A DNA stretch of 64,000 nucleotides from Bacillota bacterium (GCA_019422105.1 JAHZDZ010000013.1:23359-87358); one strand, 5' to 3'. Positions 18,280 through 27,309 are shown, counted from the stretch's first letter. Program-made: numbers and translations. Notes: a model not told the origin generated them from the sequence alone.

Positions 18280-18315
18280 TATTTCAGACAGAACTTTCAA
18301 AATCTGTCTGAAATA
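18280..18315. terminator. Inverted repeat after the DUF4446 gene
   Basis: Perfect 12-bp arms (18280-18291 and 18304-18315) lie between the end of the DUF4446 gene and the start of the HAD gene. The U-tail is weak on the minus strand. Confidence 0.45.
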
Positions 18316-18320
18316 TACTA

Positions 18321-19244
18321 TCAAATAATTTTTTTATCATGCAGATCCTCTGCATCCTTCCTTGTATTATCGTCTCTCTCCCCATTGTTCACCGCATCCG
18401 TTGTCTGAAGCAGCCTACTGACAATATTCTTTATCTCCTTTACACTGTGTTCATCCTCAACAGCATCGCTCAGCAATGGGTTTCCTTCTGACTCTTCCTC
18501 GCCGTCTCCTTCACTGACAGATACATTGCCCTCCTGCAAATCTTCCGCAATAGCAGCTGTCTTATCCACAGCAGGCATTGCCTCTATCAATTGGTCAAAA
18601 ACCTCTCCTGTCTGCTGTATGGCCTCCAGTTCCATTTGTCCCGGCGCTTCCTCCCGTTTTCTTTTCACTGCCTGAGGTACTTTCACCTTATAGATTTTTA
18701 TCTTCCTCTCAACCTCCACAGTGCGGTCAATCGCCTTATGGGCATTTTCCTTTGCTTTGTCAATAGCCTGTATTTCCTCCGCACTCAATACATAGGTGCT
18801 GACTCCTCTTTCAATGGGCTTCGCGTAGGTAAAGGATCCTGTTCTGGTATGAATGCCGTTAAGCACTACGCCATTATCATCAGCATCAAGAAGGGCAACC
18901 GCAAAGCAAAGGTTGCCGCCCATCTCATCAAAGGGATTATAGCGAATAATGCCTATTTTTTGTGTGCAATGGCCTATATTTGCATTGATGTCCTTTACAA
19001 TATCCACCAGACTGCCATATTTTGCGTCAATCCCATTTACCTTCTCCATATAATCCTGCAATTTAGTTTCCAGGTTATGATCGGGACGGCGGTTTGCTCC
19101 CATAAAAAAATCATATCTTTTTTTCAGCCTGCCCAGCTTAACAAGGGTGCAGATGAGCAATACTGTTATTATTACTAAAACAGCTGATAATCCTATTATA
19201 ATGTAAGGCAAATAAGAATTCATCACACTGGTTATTGTATCCAA
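18321..19244 (-). CDS. DUF4446 membrane-anchored protein with long acidic C-terminal extension
   Basis: The protein has 307 residues. One N-terminal helix (about 13-35) is followed by a basic patch and the DUF4446 core (about 45-180) with IGIIRYNPFDEMGGNLCFAVALLD and SFTYAKPIERG. DUF4446 proteins are about 165-170 residues and typically neighbour parB in Clostridia; function is unknown. Here a further ~125 residues rich in Glu, Asp and Ala follow. It lies 17 nt after parB and probably belongs to the same transcript. Confidence 0.85.
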   Translation of the reverse strand: MDTITSVMNSYLPYIIIGLSAVLVIITVLLICTLVKLGRLKKRYDFFMGANRRPDHNLETKLQDYMEKVNGIDAKYGSLVDIVKDINANIGHCTQKIGIIRYNPFDEMGGNLCFAVALLDADDNGVVLNGIHTRTGSFTYAKPIERGVSTYVLSAEEIQAIDKAKENAHKAIDRTVEVERKIKIYKVKVPQAVKRKREEAPGQMELEAIQQTGEVFDQLIEAMPAVDKTAAIAEDLQEGNVSVSEGDGEEESEGNPLLSDAVEDEHSVKEIKNIVSRLLQTTDAVNNGERDDNTRKDAEDLHDKKII

Positions 19245-19261
19245 TACAAATCACAACCTTT

Positions 19262-20161
19262 TTATCTGTCTAAATTTTTCATAATTCCCAACAGCCTGTC
19301 CAGATCCTCATCAGAGTAGTATTCTATCTCAATTTTACCCTTATTCTTTTTCGCATTCAATTTTACCTTTGTGCCAAATATACATTTCAAATCATTCTCA
19401 ATACTCTTGTAACCTTCTGTATCAAATATACGCTGGGAATTTTGTATTTTTTGATCTTTCTCCGTTTTTTCTCTTTTTTCTATTTCCGCTTTTACCAATT
19501 CCTCCGTTGCCCTTACGCTTAATCCGTCTTCTATTACTTTTTCCGCCAGTTCAAATTGCTTTTCTTTATCCTCTATAGCCAATAAGACCTTCGCGTGCCC
19601 ATTCGTCAATTTGTCCTCAATAATAAAATTCTGTACCCTGCCGTCCAGATGAAGCAGACGAAGAGAATTTGTAATAGTGGAGCGTTTTTTTCCAACACGC
19701 TGGGCTATTTCCTCCTGATTCAGCTTCAACTCCTCCGCCAGGCGTTTGTAACTCAAGGCCTCCTCTATGGGATTCAGATTCTCGCGCTGAATATTTTCAA
19801 TCAACGCAACTTCAAATGCCTTTGATATATCATATGATCTGATAATAGCCGGTAGTTTTTCAATGCCGGCTATTTTTGCCGCGCGCCAGCGGCGTTCACC
19901 CGCAATAATTTCATAGTAGTCGTCTACCTTTTTGACAATAATCGGCTGAATAATGCCATATTCCCGTATAGATTCTGCCAATTCTTCCAGTGCTTCCTCC
20001 TCAAAATGGCGCCTGGGCTGAGAAGCGTTAGGCTCTATTTTATTAATATCTATTTCTATAACGCCATCCTTGCTTCTGCTGTTAAAATCGTTCATCTGAT
20101 TATTTATCAAAGCCTCTATGCCAAGCCCTTTTGAGCCAAGGCCCTTTTTGGGTGCCGCCAT
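19262..20161 (-). CDS. parB: Chromosome-partitioning protein ParB (Spo0J)
   Basis: The 299-residue CTP-dependent DNA clamp loads at parS and recruits condensin. The N-terminal CTPase domain contains ASQPRRHFEEEAL and GERRWRAAKIAG and ENIQRENLNPIEEA; the helix-turn-helix reads LNQEEIAQRVGKKRSTITN; the C-terminal dimerisation segment ends in SDEDLDRLLGIMKNL. It starts 1 nt after the parA stop. The long basic/Glu linker at about 215-235 is usual. Confidence 0.96.
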   Translation of the reverse strand: MAAPKKGLGSKGLGIEALINNQMNDFNSRSKDGVIEIDINKIEPNASQPRRHFEEEALEELAESIREYGIIQPIIVKKVDDYYEIIAGERRWRAAKIAGIEKLPAIIRSYDISKAFEVALIENIQRENLNPIEEALSYKRLAEELKLNQEEIAQRVGKKRSTITNSLRLLHLDGRVQNFIIEDKLTNGHAKVLLAIEDKEKQFELAEKVIEDGLSVRATEELVKAEIEKREKTEKDQKIQNSQRIFDTEGYKSIENDLKCIFGTKVKLNAKKNKGKIEIEYYSDEDLDRLLGIMKNLDR

Positions 20162-20162
20162 C

Positions 20163-20936
20163 TTAATCCCACTCCTTTTCTATTACTTCATCTGCCAAAA
20201 GCCTATAACACTCTGCCCCTTTGGATTTCCCGTCATACTGCGTGATAGGAAGACCGTGACTCGGTGCTTCCCCAAGCCTGACATTTCTGGGTATAATCGT
20301 CTTATAAACATTGTTTCCAAGACTTCTTTTGATTTCCTCCACCACCTGAAGAGACAGGTTTGTTCTGGCGTCATACATGGTAAAAACAATGCCCTCTATT
20401 TCCAATGCAGGATTCAGTCGTTCCTTTACAAGCCGTATGGTGTGCAGCAGCTGTTCCAATCCCTCCAGAGCAAAATATTCACACTGTATGGGAACCAGAA
20501 CTGTGTCCGCCGCAGTCAGGGCATTGATGGTAATCAAATTCAGTGAGGGCGGACAATCTATGACAATAAAATCATAGCTGTCCTTTATCTGTTCAACAGC
20601 ATTCTTTAATATAAATTCTCTTCTTTCCCGCCCAATCAATTCTATTTCCGCTCCGGACAGGTTCATATTTGCCGGCAGAATATCCAACCCCTCCACACAT
20701 GTTTTCTGTAGAACATCTTCAATATCTGCCTCTCCCAGTATTAAGTTATAAACTGTTGTTTCAATAGCGTTTTTGTCCAGACCCAGTCCGCTGGTACTGT
20801 TTCCCTGGGGATCTGCGTCAATTGTCAACACCTTTTTGCCGGCTTCCGCCAGACAGGCAGCTAAATTGATATTGGTCGTAGTCTTTCCTACCCCGCCCTT
20901 TTGATTTGCAACAGCTATAATCCTTACTCGTCCCAT
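20163..20936 (-). CDS. parA: Chromosome-partitioning ATPase ParA (Soj)
   Basis: The 257-residue deviant Walker-type ATPase has KGGVGKTTTNINLA near the N-terminus, switch I DADPQGNSTSGLG, and Walker B FIVIDCPPSLNLITINAL. It cycles on the nucleoid and, in Bacillus, also modulates DnaA at oriC, about 16 kb away here. A GGGGT-type ribosome site precedes the ATG. Two parS-like sites lie 104-165 nt upstream. Confidence 0.96.
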   Translation of the reverse strand: MGRVRIIAVANQKGGVGKTTTNINLAACLAEAGKKVLTIDADPQGNSTSGLGLDKNAIETTVYNLILGEADIEDVLQKTCVEGLDILPANMNLSGAEIELIGRERREFILKNAVEQIKDSYDFIVIDCPPSLNLITINALTAADTVLVPIQCEYFALEGLEQLLHTIRLVKERLNPALEIEGIVFTMYDARTNLSLQVVEEIKRSLGNNVYKTIIPRNVRLGEAPSHGLPITQYDGKSKGAECYRLLADEVIEKEWD

Positions 20937-21039
20937 ATCGCTACCCCTTCAATCGCATATCTGTCGTCTACTGCTCTATTTGTGACATACTTTATACCTC
21001 ATCTATCATATCACATTATTTTACAAAAAAAAATAGTAA

Positions 21040-21055
21040 TGTTCCACGTAGAACA
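21040..21055. promoter_or_regulatory. parS-like site 1
   Basis: TGTTCCACGTAGAACA is a near palindrome differing from the Bacillus parS TGTTTCACGTGAAACA at three positions. Location just upstream of parA and presence of a twin site support the call. Confidence 0.65.
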
Positions 21056-21085
21056 TAATTTTGAAAAAATGTAAGAATTATATTT

Positions 21086-21101
21086 TGTTCTACGTGGAAC
21101 A
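21086..21101. promoter_or_regulatory. parS-like site 2
   Basis: TGTTCTACGTGGAACA is the exact reverse complement of site 1, 30 bp away. The pair forms a large inverted repeat. Confidence 0.65.
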
Positions 21102-21290
21102 ATTGAAATAAAACTGTTCATATCGGACCATATAATAAAAAACATCATAGTCGGACAAATTTGATTACCAATATTTTGACGGCATTTATCTCACAGTTAC
21201 TATTGAAAATCAGCCTTCTTCGACAGTGCCCATACACTTCCCATTGCGACGAAAAGGACGAATAGAGCCAATAAAATGAAGACAAACAAA

Positions 21291-21312
21291 AAAGCCTGAT
21301 ACATCAGGCTTT
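21291..21312 (-). terminator. Intrinsic terminator of the argS-lipid kinase operon
   Basis: Arms AAAGCCTGA and TCAGGCTTT; on the minus strand the stem runs into TTTTTTGTTTG. Confidence 0.75.
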
Positions 21313-21376
21313 CTCTATTACACTCTATTCATTTTTATTTGACCGATATCATAAAACGCGGCTCAAAACTTCTTTC

Positions 21377-22285
21377 CTATTGCTGACCGTTGAAATTGGC
21401 AAATACGGGAATGGCATTTGGAATCAGTTTTATTTCTATGGGCATAAGCGGCCCCGCCTCGCCATCAATGTTGGTTTCCGCCAATACACGGTTGTTGGAA
21501 AGACACTCAACCTTGATATAGTTATCCTTAAAGTAAATAATATTGCTGTCACCGATATGCTCTCCCCGCAGTATTTTTAAAAATAATACCGCTAACTCGT
21601 AAACCGGCTTTGCCTTAATTCCAATAAAATCAAAGTACCCATCCGTTATGGATGCCTCAGGAGCGAGCCTGTCAAAACTGCCGGCCCCCGCAGAGTTCAG
21701 CACAAGAAAAAGGTAAACCTCATCCTCGATGATTTCCGTTGAATTTGTAATACGCAGCGGTATCGGACAAAAATTAGGTATCTGCTCCAGTCCCTTTAAA
21801 TAATATGCCAAAGTTCCAAAGGCGTCTTTGAAATTATTATCAATATGCTGAGATACATTGCTGAGAAGTCCGCCGCCGCATACATTTATAAAATAGGTCC
21901 CATTCACAATACCAATATCTATATTTTTGGGCTTTGTGCCAATGATAGTATTGCAGCAGGTTTCCAAGTCACCGGTTCTGAAATTCAAAAAAGAAGCGAA
22001 ATCATTGGCAGTGCCGGATGGAATAATCCCCAAAGGAATATGCAGCCCCCTTTTCATCAGGGCATTAACTACCTGGTTTACAGTTCCGTCCCCGCCCGAG
22101 GCAACAATAATATTATAGTCTGCCTCCATATTTGAAATGTGCCTTTCAATGTCACCATTCTTAATCGTCCTGAAAACGTGAACATCATAACCGCCCTCCT
22201 GAAAAATACGGATACAGACATCCAGGTCAAACTTAAAACTTTTATCTCCGGAGTAAGGATTATAGATTAATTTAAGTTTTTTCAA
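21377..22285 (-). CDS. Diacylglycerol kinase family lipid kinase (YegS/BmrU type)
   Basis: The 302-residue protein has the DAGK catalytic motifs NPYSG at the N-terminus, ASGGDGTVNQVVNAL and GIIPSGTANDFA. It phosphorylates diacylglycerol or a related lipid at the membrane face, recycling it into phospholipid or lipoteichoic-acid metabolism. It is downstream of argS with a 14-nt gap, likely co-transcribed. Exact lipid substrate is not readable. Confidence 0.9.
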   Translation of the reverse strand: MKKLKLIYNPYSGDKSFKFDLDVCIRIFQEGGYDVHVFRTIKNGDIERHISNMEADYNIIVASGGDGTVNQVVNALMKRGLHIPLGIIPSGTANDFASFLNFRTGDLETCCNTIIGTKPKNIDIGIVNGTYFINVCGGGLLSNVSQHIDNNFKDAFGTLAYYLKGLEQIPNFCPIPLRITNSTEIIEDEVYLFLVLNSAGAGSFDRLAPEASITDGYFDFIGIKAKPVYELAVLFLKILRGEHIGDSNIIYFKDNYIKVECLSNNRVLAETNIDGEAGPLMPIEIKLIPNAIPVFANFNGQQ

Positions 22286-22299
22286 TGCCGTCTACTCCT

Positions 22300-23994
22300 T
22301 TACATCTGCTCAGGCGCCTCTATGCCTAAGAGTTCCAATCCTGAAGCAAGTATAGTCTTTACCGCAAATACCAATGCAAGGCGTGCTTTCTTTACCCTCT
22401 CCTCACTGTTGAGTATCGGGTTATCATGATAAAATTTATTAAATGCCTGTGATAAATCCACAAGGTGCCTTGTAACAATGGATGGCTCATATTTCACTGC
22501 GGCATCCATTATCTTTGAGGGATAACGTTCTATCAATTTACACACCTCAACAGAGGCGTCATCTGTCAAAACAGCATAGTCAATGGATCCGGAAAGATCA
22601 AAGCCGGTTTTTCGCAGTACGCTGCACGCTCTGGCATGGGTATACTGCACATAAGGGCCGGTTTCCCCGTCAAAGTTTAGCATTCTCTCCCAGGAAAATA
22701 CAACATCCTTTATCCGGTTATTATACAGGTCATTAAAGATAACTGCGCCAATACCAACCTGCTTTGCTACCTTTTCTTTATCCGGCAAATCAGGATTCTT
22801 TTCCTCAATTATCTTTCTGGTTTCCTCAATGGCATTATTTAAAAGCTCCTCCATAAGCACAACATTGCCGTTTCTCGTGGAAAGCTTTCCGCTCTCTAAG
22901 CTGACCAGACCAAAGGCAACATGCACCAAATCCTTATACCAGTCATACCCCATCTTTTCAATAACCTTAAACCACTGCTGGAAGTGAAGATTTTGATCTA
23001 AAGCGGTTAGATAAATACATTTATCGAAATCATAGGTTTTCTTTCTGTACAGTGCGGCCGTAATGTCACGGGTTGCATACAGTGTCCCGCCATCCTTGCG
23101 GATAATCAGGCAGGGAGGAAGATTTTCCTCAGTCAAATCCACTATCATTGCGCCTTCACTTTCCTGAAGAAGCTTCTTATCCTTCAGCTCCTGCACCACC
23201 GCATCCATTTTGTCATTATAAAAGCTTTCGCCGGTATAGGCATCAAACTTTACGCCAAGCATTTCATAGACACGCTCAAATTCCTTAATACTGATATCAT
23301 AAAACCACTTCCACAGTGAGAGGGCCTCCTCGTCTCCCTCCTGCATTCTCACAAACCATGCTCTTGCCTCGTCATCCAGTGCGGGGTTTTCTTTTGATTC
23401 ATCATGGAATTTTACATATATACGCATCAATTCCTGAATCCCAAACTCCTCCACCGCTTCCCTGGAGCCCCAATTTTTATAGGCAACAATCAACTTTCCA
23501 AACTGTGTTCCCCAATCCCCTAAGTGATTTACGCCCTCACAATGATATCCCAGCTTCTCATAAATATTATAGATAGCCCGTCCAATAACTGTCGACCGCA
23601 GATGTCCCACATGAAAGGGTTTTGCTATATTGGGGGAAGAATAGTCGATCACTACAGTTTTACCCTCTCCCATATGTGAGCTTCCAAAATCCTCCTTCAG
23701 CTCCAAAACCCTTTGCAAAACATTTTCGGCATAAACACCCTTATCTGTATAGAAATTGATGTACGCCGCCATAACCTTTATCTCACTGATAAAAAATGGC
23801 TTATTAAGCTTTTCCGCAATCTCTGCCGCAATAATGTTTGGCGCCTTTCTAAATGCTTTCGCAAGCCTGAAGCAAGGAAACGCATAATCCCCCATGTCAG
23901 TATTAGGCGGCACCTCTATCATGTCTAATATTTCATTTTTATCCATTCCAGCCGCCTGACCTAAAAGCGACGCAATCTCCAATTTAAAATCCAT
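22300..23994 (-). CDS. argS: Arginyl-tRNA synthetase
   Basis: The 564-residue class Ia synthetase has an N-terminal Add1 domain (1-90) and the HIGH-like motif FHVGHLRS about residue 125. A degenerate KMSKS (LSTRNGNVVLMEEL) is normal for ArgRS. A DALR anticodon-binding domain at the C-terminus starts around 450 and ends in LGIEAPEQM. No T-box leader was seen; a short hairpin at 24023-24040 lies in the leader. Confidence 0.96.
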   Translation of the reverse strand: MDFKLEIASLLGQAAGMDKNEILDMIEVPPNTDMGDYAFPCFRLAKAFRKAPNIIAAEIAEKLNKPFFISEIKVMAAYINFYTDKGVYAENVLQRVLELKEDFGSSHMGEGKTVVIDYSSPNIAKPFHVGHLRSTVIGRAIYNIYEKLGYHCEGVNHLGDWGTQFGKLIVAYKNWGSREAVEEFGIQELMRIYVKFHDESKENPALDDEARAWFVRMQEGDEEALSLWKWFYDISIKEFERVYEMLGVKFDAYTGESFYNDKMDAVVQELKDKKLLQESEGAMIVDLTEENLPPCLIIRKDGGTLYATRDITAALYRKKTYDFDKCIYLTALDQNLHFQQWFKVIEKMGYDWYKDLVHVAFGLVSLESGKLSTRNGNVVLMEELLNNAIEETRKIIEEKNPDLPDKEKVAKQVGIGAVIFNDLYNNRIKDVVFSWERMLNFDGETGPYVQYTHARACSVLRKTGFDLSGSIDYAVLTDDASVEVCKLIERYPSKIMDAAVKYEPSIVTRHLVDLSQAFNKFYHDNPILNSEERVKKARLALVFAVKTILASGLELLGIEAPEQM

Positions 23995-24022
23995 TCTTCC
24001 TTCATCCTTTCAAAAAAGACTA

Positions 24023-24040
24023 CTCCCTCCAAAAAGGGAG
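24023..24040 (-). terminator. Short hairpin in the argS leader, terminator or attenuator
   Basis: On the minus strand CTCCCT pairs with AGGGAG around a 6-nt loop, then TAGTCTTTTTTG. It either ends the upstream small gene or attenuates argS. Confidence 0.45.
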
Positions 24041-24152
24041 CAGCTTCCGCTTTTGTAACAGTTTACATAATTCTAAAGTCATCTGGTTAATATACTAATA
24101 AATTTAACATAAAGAAGATAAAAAAGCAATATGGAAAGGAGGCTCCCAAGGC

Positions 24153-24359
24153 TTAGAAAATCCTGAAAAATTGGGACATTTCTTTTAACAGGTACTGAAA
24201 CGTAAACTGCAAAACGATATAGAGAGAACCCAAATAGCATGCAATATTAATTATTCTTCCCATAGATGTCTGCTTTTTATCCTGTACAAAGACAATTAAT
24301 ATGGATTGGATACAGCTTATCAGAAAAAGCTCTCCTACCATAACCAAAAATTCCTGCAT
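24153..24359 (-). CDS. Small membrane protein of unknown function
   Basis: The 68-residue protein has two hydrophobic helices (about 4-26 and 35-61) separated by a polar loop containing QDKKQTSMGR. A strong purine-rich site (GGGGGGAGGAG) lies directly before the ATG, favouring a real gene. No family was recognised. It is divergent from the alpha/beta hydrolase gene and upstream of argS. Confidence 0.6.
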   Translation of the reverse strand: MQEFLVMVGELFLISCIQSILIVFVQDKKQTSMGRIINIACYLGSLYIVLQFTFQYLLKEMSQFFRIF

Positions 24360-24477
24360 ACTCCTCCCCCCATCCTATATCAGTATATTGGAGTAAGGAG
24401 TAAAAAAGTTCTTTCAATTTCTGTATTTTTGTAACATAATAAGAATGAGTAACCCCATAGGGAGAGGAGTGTTTTCA

Positions 24478-25425
24478 TTGGAGAAAAAAAAGAATAAATT
24501 ACTGCCGCTTATAAGCGGTATTGTGCTGTTACTGCCCGCAATCCCATGCCGGTTTATCTTTATGATGGCAGATAGCAAAAAAAACAGTATAGAAGAATTT
24601 GAATACTATGACTGGCGCCTGGGACAGATTCATTATAAGGTCAAAGGGCATGGAAAAAGCCTTCTTTTGCTTCATGGCATCGGAATAGGCGCCAGTATGC
24701 GGGAATGGGATAAAAATTTTGAGACTCTTTCTGAAAACTATAGGGTATATGCCATAGATTTGCTCGGCTTTGGCCTTTCGGATAAGCCAAAAACCACATA
24801 CACCGCTTATATGTACGCCTCTCTTATACAGGATTTTTTAAAGGATGTGGTGAAAAAGCCCTGTGGACTGATAGCCTCCTCCAATTCCGCAGCCTTTGCT
24901 GTTATGGCCTGTCGTATGGACAACAGTCTGATCAAAAAAATGATATTGATAGAGCCGACGGGAATAGAAAATAAAAATGCTGAAAATAAAGATATATGGT
25001 ACCGTAGGCTTTTTGAAAGCCCCTACGCCGGAACAATTCTATACACCGCCTTGTCCTCAAGAATATTTATCAGGCGCTTTCTGCAAAAAGCCGTTTTTTT
25101 TGCCCAGGAAAACTATTCTGCTAGGGCCGTTACAGACAGCTACTATTATCCGGCCCATGCCGGCGGAATCAGCGCAAAATATGCCGCTGCCTCCTTCCTG
25201 ACAAACTATATGAATCTGGACATCAAAAAAATATTAAAGGACATACACACGCCACTAATGATTATCTGGGGAGAAAACGCCGTCATAAATCCGACGGCGG
25301 CGATGGACATTATCATGGAAATCAAGCCAAGAGCACAGTATGCCGTTTTTGAAAAGACAAGACTTCTGCCTCATTATGAAAACCCTGCTGAATTTAATGA
25401 GCTGGCAAAAGATTTCTTTCATTAA
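24478..25425 (+). CDS. Alpha/beta-hydrolase-fold protein, catalytic triad apparently degenerate
   Basis: The protein has 315 residues with an N-terminal membrane helix (about 8-24) and an oxyanion segment LLLLHGIGIG (62-71) typical of the fold. The usual nucleophile elbow is replaced by SSNSA, with Ser137 possible. The acid position in the strand-7 motif reads WGENAVI rather than WGExD, and the catalytic His position of GHxPHxE reads RLLPHYE, so Leu296 replaces His. The start TTG at 24478 is chosen because GAGAGGAG (24462-24469) lies 8 nt before it; the ATG at 24445 has no ribosome site. It may be a binding or scaffold protein, or use neighbouring residues. Confidence 0.75.
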   Translation: MEKKKNKLLPLISGIVLLLPAIPCRFIFMMADSKKNSIEEFEYYDWRLGQIHYKVKGHGKSLLLLHGIGIGASMREWDKNFETLSENYRVYAIDLLGFGLSDKPKTTYTAYMYASLIQDFLKDVVKKPCGLIASSNSAAFAVMACRMDNSLIKKMILIEPTGIENKNAENKDIWYRRLFESPYAGTILYTALSSRIFIRRFLQKAVFFAQENYSARAVTDSYYYPAHAGGISAKYAAASFLTNYMNLDIKKILKDIHTPLMIIWGENAVINPTAAMDIIMEIKPRAQYAVFEKTRLLPHYENPAEFNELAKDFFH

Positions 25426-25452
25426 ACGGCCTGTACGCGATTTATAAAATAA

Positions 25453-25492
25453 GAGGAACCTGTCTTGCCCATAGGGCAGTCAGGTTCTTTTA
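25453..25492 (+). terminator. Terminator after the hydrolase-fold gene
   Basis: Nested stem GAGGAACCTG/CAGGTTCTTT with inner GCCC/GGGC, followed by T-rich sequence. Confidence 0.7.
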
Positions 25493-25678
25493 CCGTTTTA
25501 TAATCTAACTGTCTGACAGCTCTTTTTCACGGCTTTAAAGCTTTTGCCAAATAAACCCGTATCTGTCTTTTTCTTTTGCTGCTGTACAGGAATAAAAAAA
25601 GTATCAGAAAAATTTGATTTTTTTCAGGCTTTGGAATAGTATTAAACTATTCTTTATTTTGAAAAAAGGAGACAGCGT

Positions 25679-26134
25679 ATGGATAATAAACAAAATGAAC
25701 AACTGGAAATGGAGGAATATTATCGCCAGAACATGCATCTGTTCCGCCGCGGCGAGGACAATGTAATCGCAATGATTGAGCCCGAATTCTATTCCTGCAA
25801 TGCCCTGGAAAAAACACTGACCCTGGCCTTTGAGGTAAAAAAATGGGAGTTAAACCCACACGGTATTATGCATGGGGGAATCATTACCACAATTGTTGAT
25901 ACAACCTTTGGCTTCCTCTCTCATTTTTACGCCAGAAACAAATATATCCTCACAATTGATATTGCCACCTCATTTTTAAAGCCCATCCCTATGGGAGACA
26001 CAGCTCTGGTCACCGCAAGGCTTAACGCATCCGGCAGAACCATATTAAGCATGACAGCAGAGGTTAGAGTAAAAAGCAGCAATGTTTTAGCGGCAACAGC
26101 GACAACTACATTTTATGCAAGAGACAGGAAATGA
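25679..26134 (+). CDS. PaaI/YigI-type hotdog-fold thioesterase
   Basis: The 151-residue protein has the hotdog core with catalytic-loop signature HGIMHGGIITTIVDTTFGF (central helix) and sheet SFLKPIPMGDTALVTARL. It should hydrolyse acyl-CoA thioesters; substrate is unknown. The ribosome site AAAAAAGGAG sits 7 nt before the ATG. Monocistronic, on the strand opposite to most neighbours. Confidence 0.85.
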   Translation: MDNKQNEQLEMEEYYRQNMHLFRRGEDNVIAMIEPEFYSCNALEKTLTLAFEVKKWELNPHGIMHGGIITTIVDTTFGFLSHFYARNKYILTIDIATSFLKPIPMGDTALVTARLNASGRTILSMTAEVRVKSSNVLAATATTTFYARDRK

Positions 26135-26463
26135 GACAATGCGGTTTTTACCCATTGTCTTTTTTCTTTTAGATAGAAGAACATGTTTTTTATTTATACT
26201 ACTAAAAATTATCCACAAAGTAAAACAAAATATAAAATGTTATTCACACATTTTGAGAAAAGGCTGTGCAAAAGTGGAAAAAAGTGACTCTATCGAAAAC
26301 AAGTGAGAAGTAAAACCGCTTTCTAAAAGCAAACAAATATGTTTTATCCTTTCAAAACAGCAGATAGGAATCATACCCTCCAATAAACAAAAAAGCTGCC
26401 AAAACCATAAAGTTTTGGCAGCCCTTTCAAATAAATTCAAAAGTCCAATAGCCACAGTTCTTT
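26135..26463. other. Intergenic region with DnaA-box-like sites
   Basis: An exact DnaA box TTATCCACA (26209-26217) is followed by TTATTCACA (26240-26248), one mismatch. The remainder holds the terminator of the yitT gene. Confidence 0.4.
26395..26422 (-). terminator. Intrinsic terminator of the YitT-family gene
   Basis: Perfect 11-bp arms (GCTGCCAAAAC/GTTTTGGCAGC) around a 6-nt loop; on the minus strand followed by TTTTTTG. Confidence 0.9.
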
Positions 26464-27309
26464 CTATTCACTCAAAAATCCATTGCCGATAATATTGCTA
26501 GTATTTGTAATTACCATAAATCCCTGCGGATCTGTTTTCTTTACAAAAATACGAAGAGAGTTTGCCTGAAATCGGCTCAGCGCCGTCATAATGACATAAT
26601 TGCCTTCCCTTGTGAAAGATCCCTTTGCTTCCCACACTGTAGCGCCTCTATGCAAGGTATTATTAATATAATCACAGATTTCATCGGGATACTTTGTCAC
26701 TATAGTAAAGCTCTTTTTCAGATTAATACTCTCAATGACATAATCAATAATCAAGGACTTCATAATAACGCCCAGTATAGAATAAAGACCTGTCTCCAGT
26801 CCAAAAAACATCATTGCAGCGGAGGCTGTCAAAAAATCAATACAGAGTATGGCACGCCCTATGTTGATGGACGTATATTTTTTCAGTATCATCGCCGGAA
26901 TATCTGTGCCTCCTGTGGAAGCGTCAATATTAAATACAATAGCAGAGCCGACTGCCGGAAAAATAACAGAATACACAAGTTCCAATAATTTTTGATCAGT
27001 AAGGGGGCGTTCCAAGGGTATCAGTATTTCAAAAAAACGTATCATTAAAGAGAGCAAAACACAGCAAAAAACTGTTTTAATACCAAAATCCTTATTCAGC
27101 AGGATAAATCCCATAATCAAAAAAATACCGTTAATAATAAGGACAAAGGTGCCGGGTGTTATGGCTGGAACTATTTTACTCAATATAATTGCCAGACCGC
27201 TCTCACCGCCGGTTGAAAAATTGTTGGGAAATTTAAAGAAATAAACTCCCACTGCCACCAAAAAGGTGCCAAAGATTAATTGAACCAACTCTTTGAAACT
27301 CACTTTCAT
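26464..27309 (-). CDS. YitT family membrane protein (DUF161 + DUF2179)
   Basis: The protein has about 281 residues with five or six hydrophobic helices in the first two-thirds, including FFKFPNNFSTGGESGLAI and STGGTDIPAMIL, the repeated glycine-rich YitT motif. A C-terminal soluble DUF2179 domain reads GATVWEAKGSFTREGNYVIM and ends TNTSNIIGNGF. Transport substrate is unknown. Adjacent ATGs at 27312 and 27309 lie 4 and 7 nt after AGGGGG; the second is chosen. Confidence 0.88.
   Translation of the reverse strand: MKVSFKELVQLIFGTFLVAVGVYFFKFPNNFSTGGESGLAIILSKIVPAITPGTFVLIINGIFLIMGFILLNKDFGIKTVFCCVLLSLMIRFFEILIPLERPLTDQKLLELVYSVIFPAVGSAIVFNIDASTGGTDIPAMILKKYTSINIGRAILCIDFLTASAAMMFFGLETGLYSILGVIMKSLIIDYVIESINLKKSFTIVTKYPDEICDYINNTLHRGATVWEAKGSFTREGNYVIMTALSRFQANSLRIFVKKTDPQGFMVITNTSNIIGNGFLSE

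Larger units (their letters stand above)
20937..21376. other. Intergenic region upstream of parA holding parS-like sites
   Basis: Besides the two parS-like palindromes (21040-21055, 21086-21101) and the terminator of the argS operon (21291-21312), the AT-rich region shows nothing more. Confidence 0.5.

Noticed and set aside
23995..24152. T-box riboswitch upstream of argS
   Set aside because: No T-box sequence (AGGGTGG-type) or specifier stem was found; only a 6-bp hairpin is present.
24445..24477. ATG at 24445 as start of the hydrolase-fold protein
   Set aside because: The strong ribosome site lies after this ATG, 8 nt before the TTG at 24478, so the upstream residues are unlikely to be translated.
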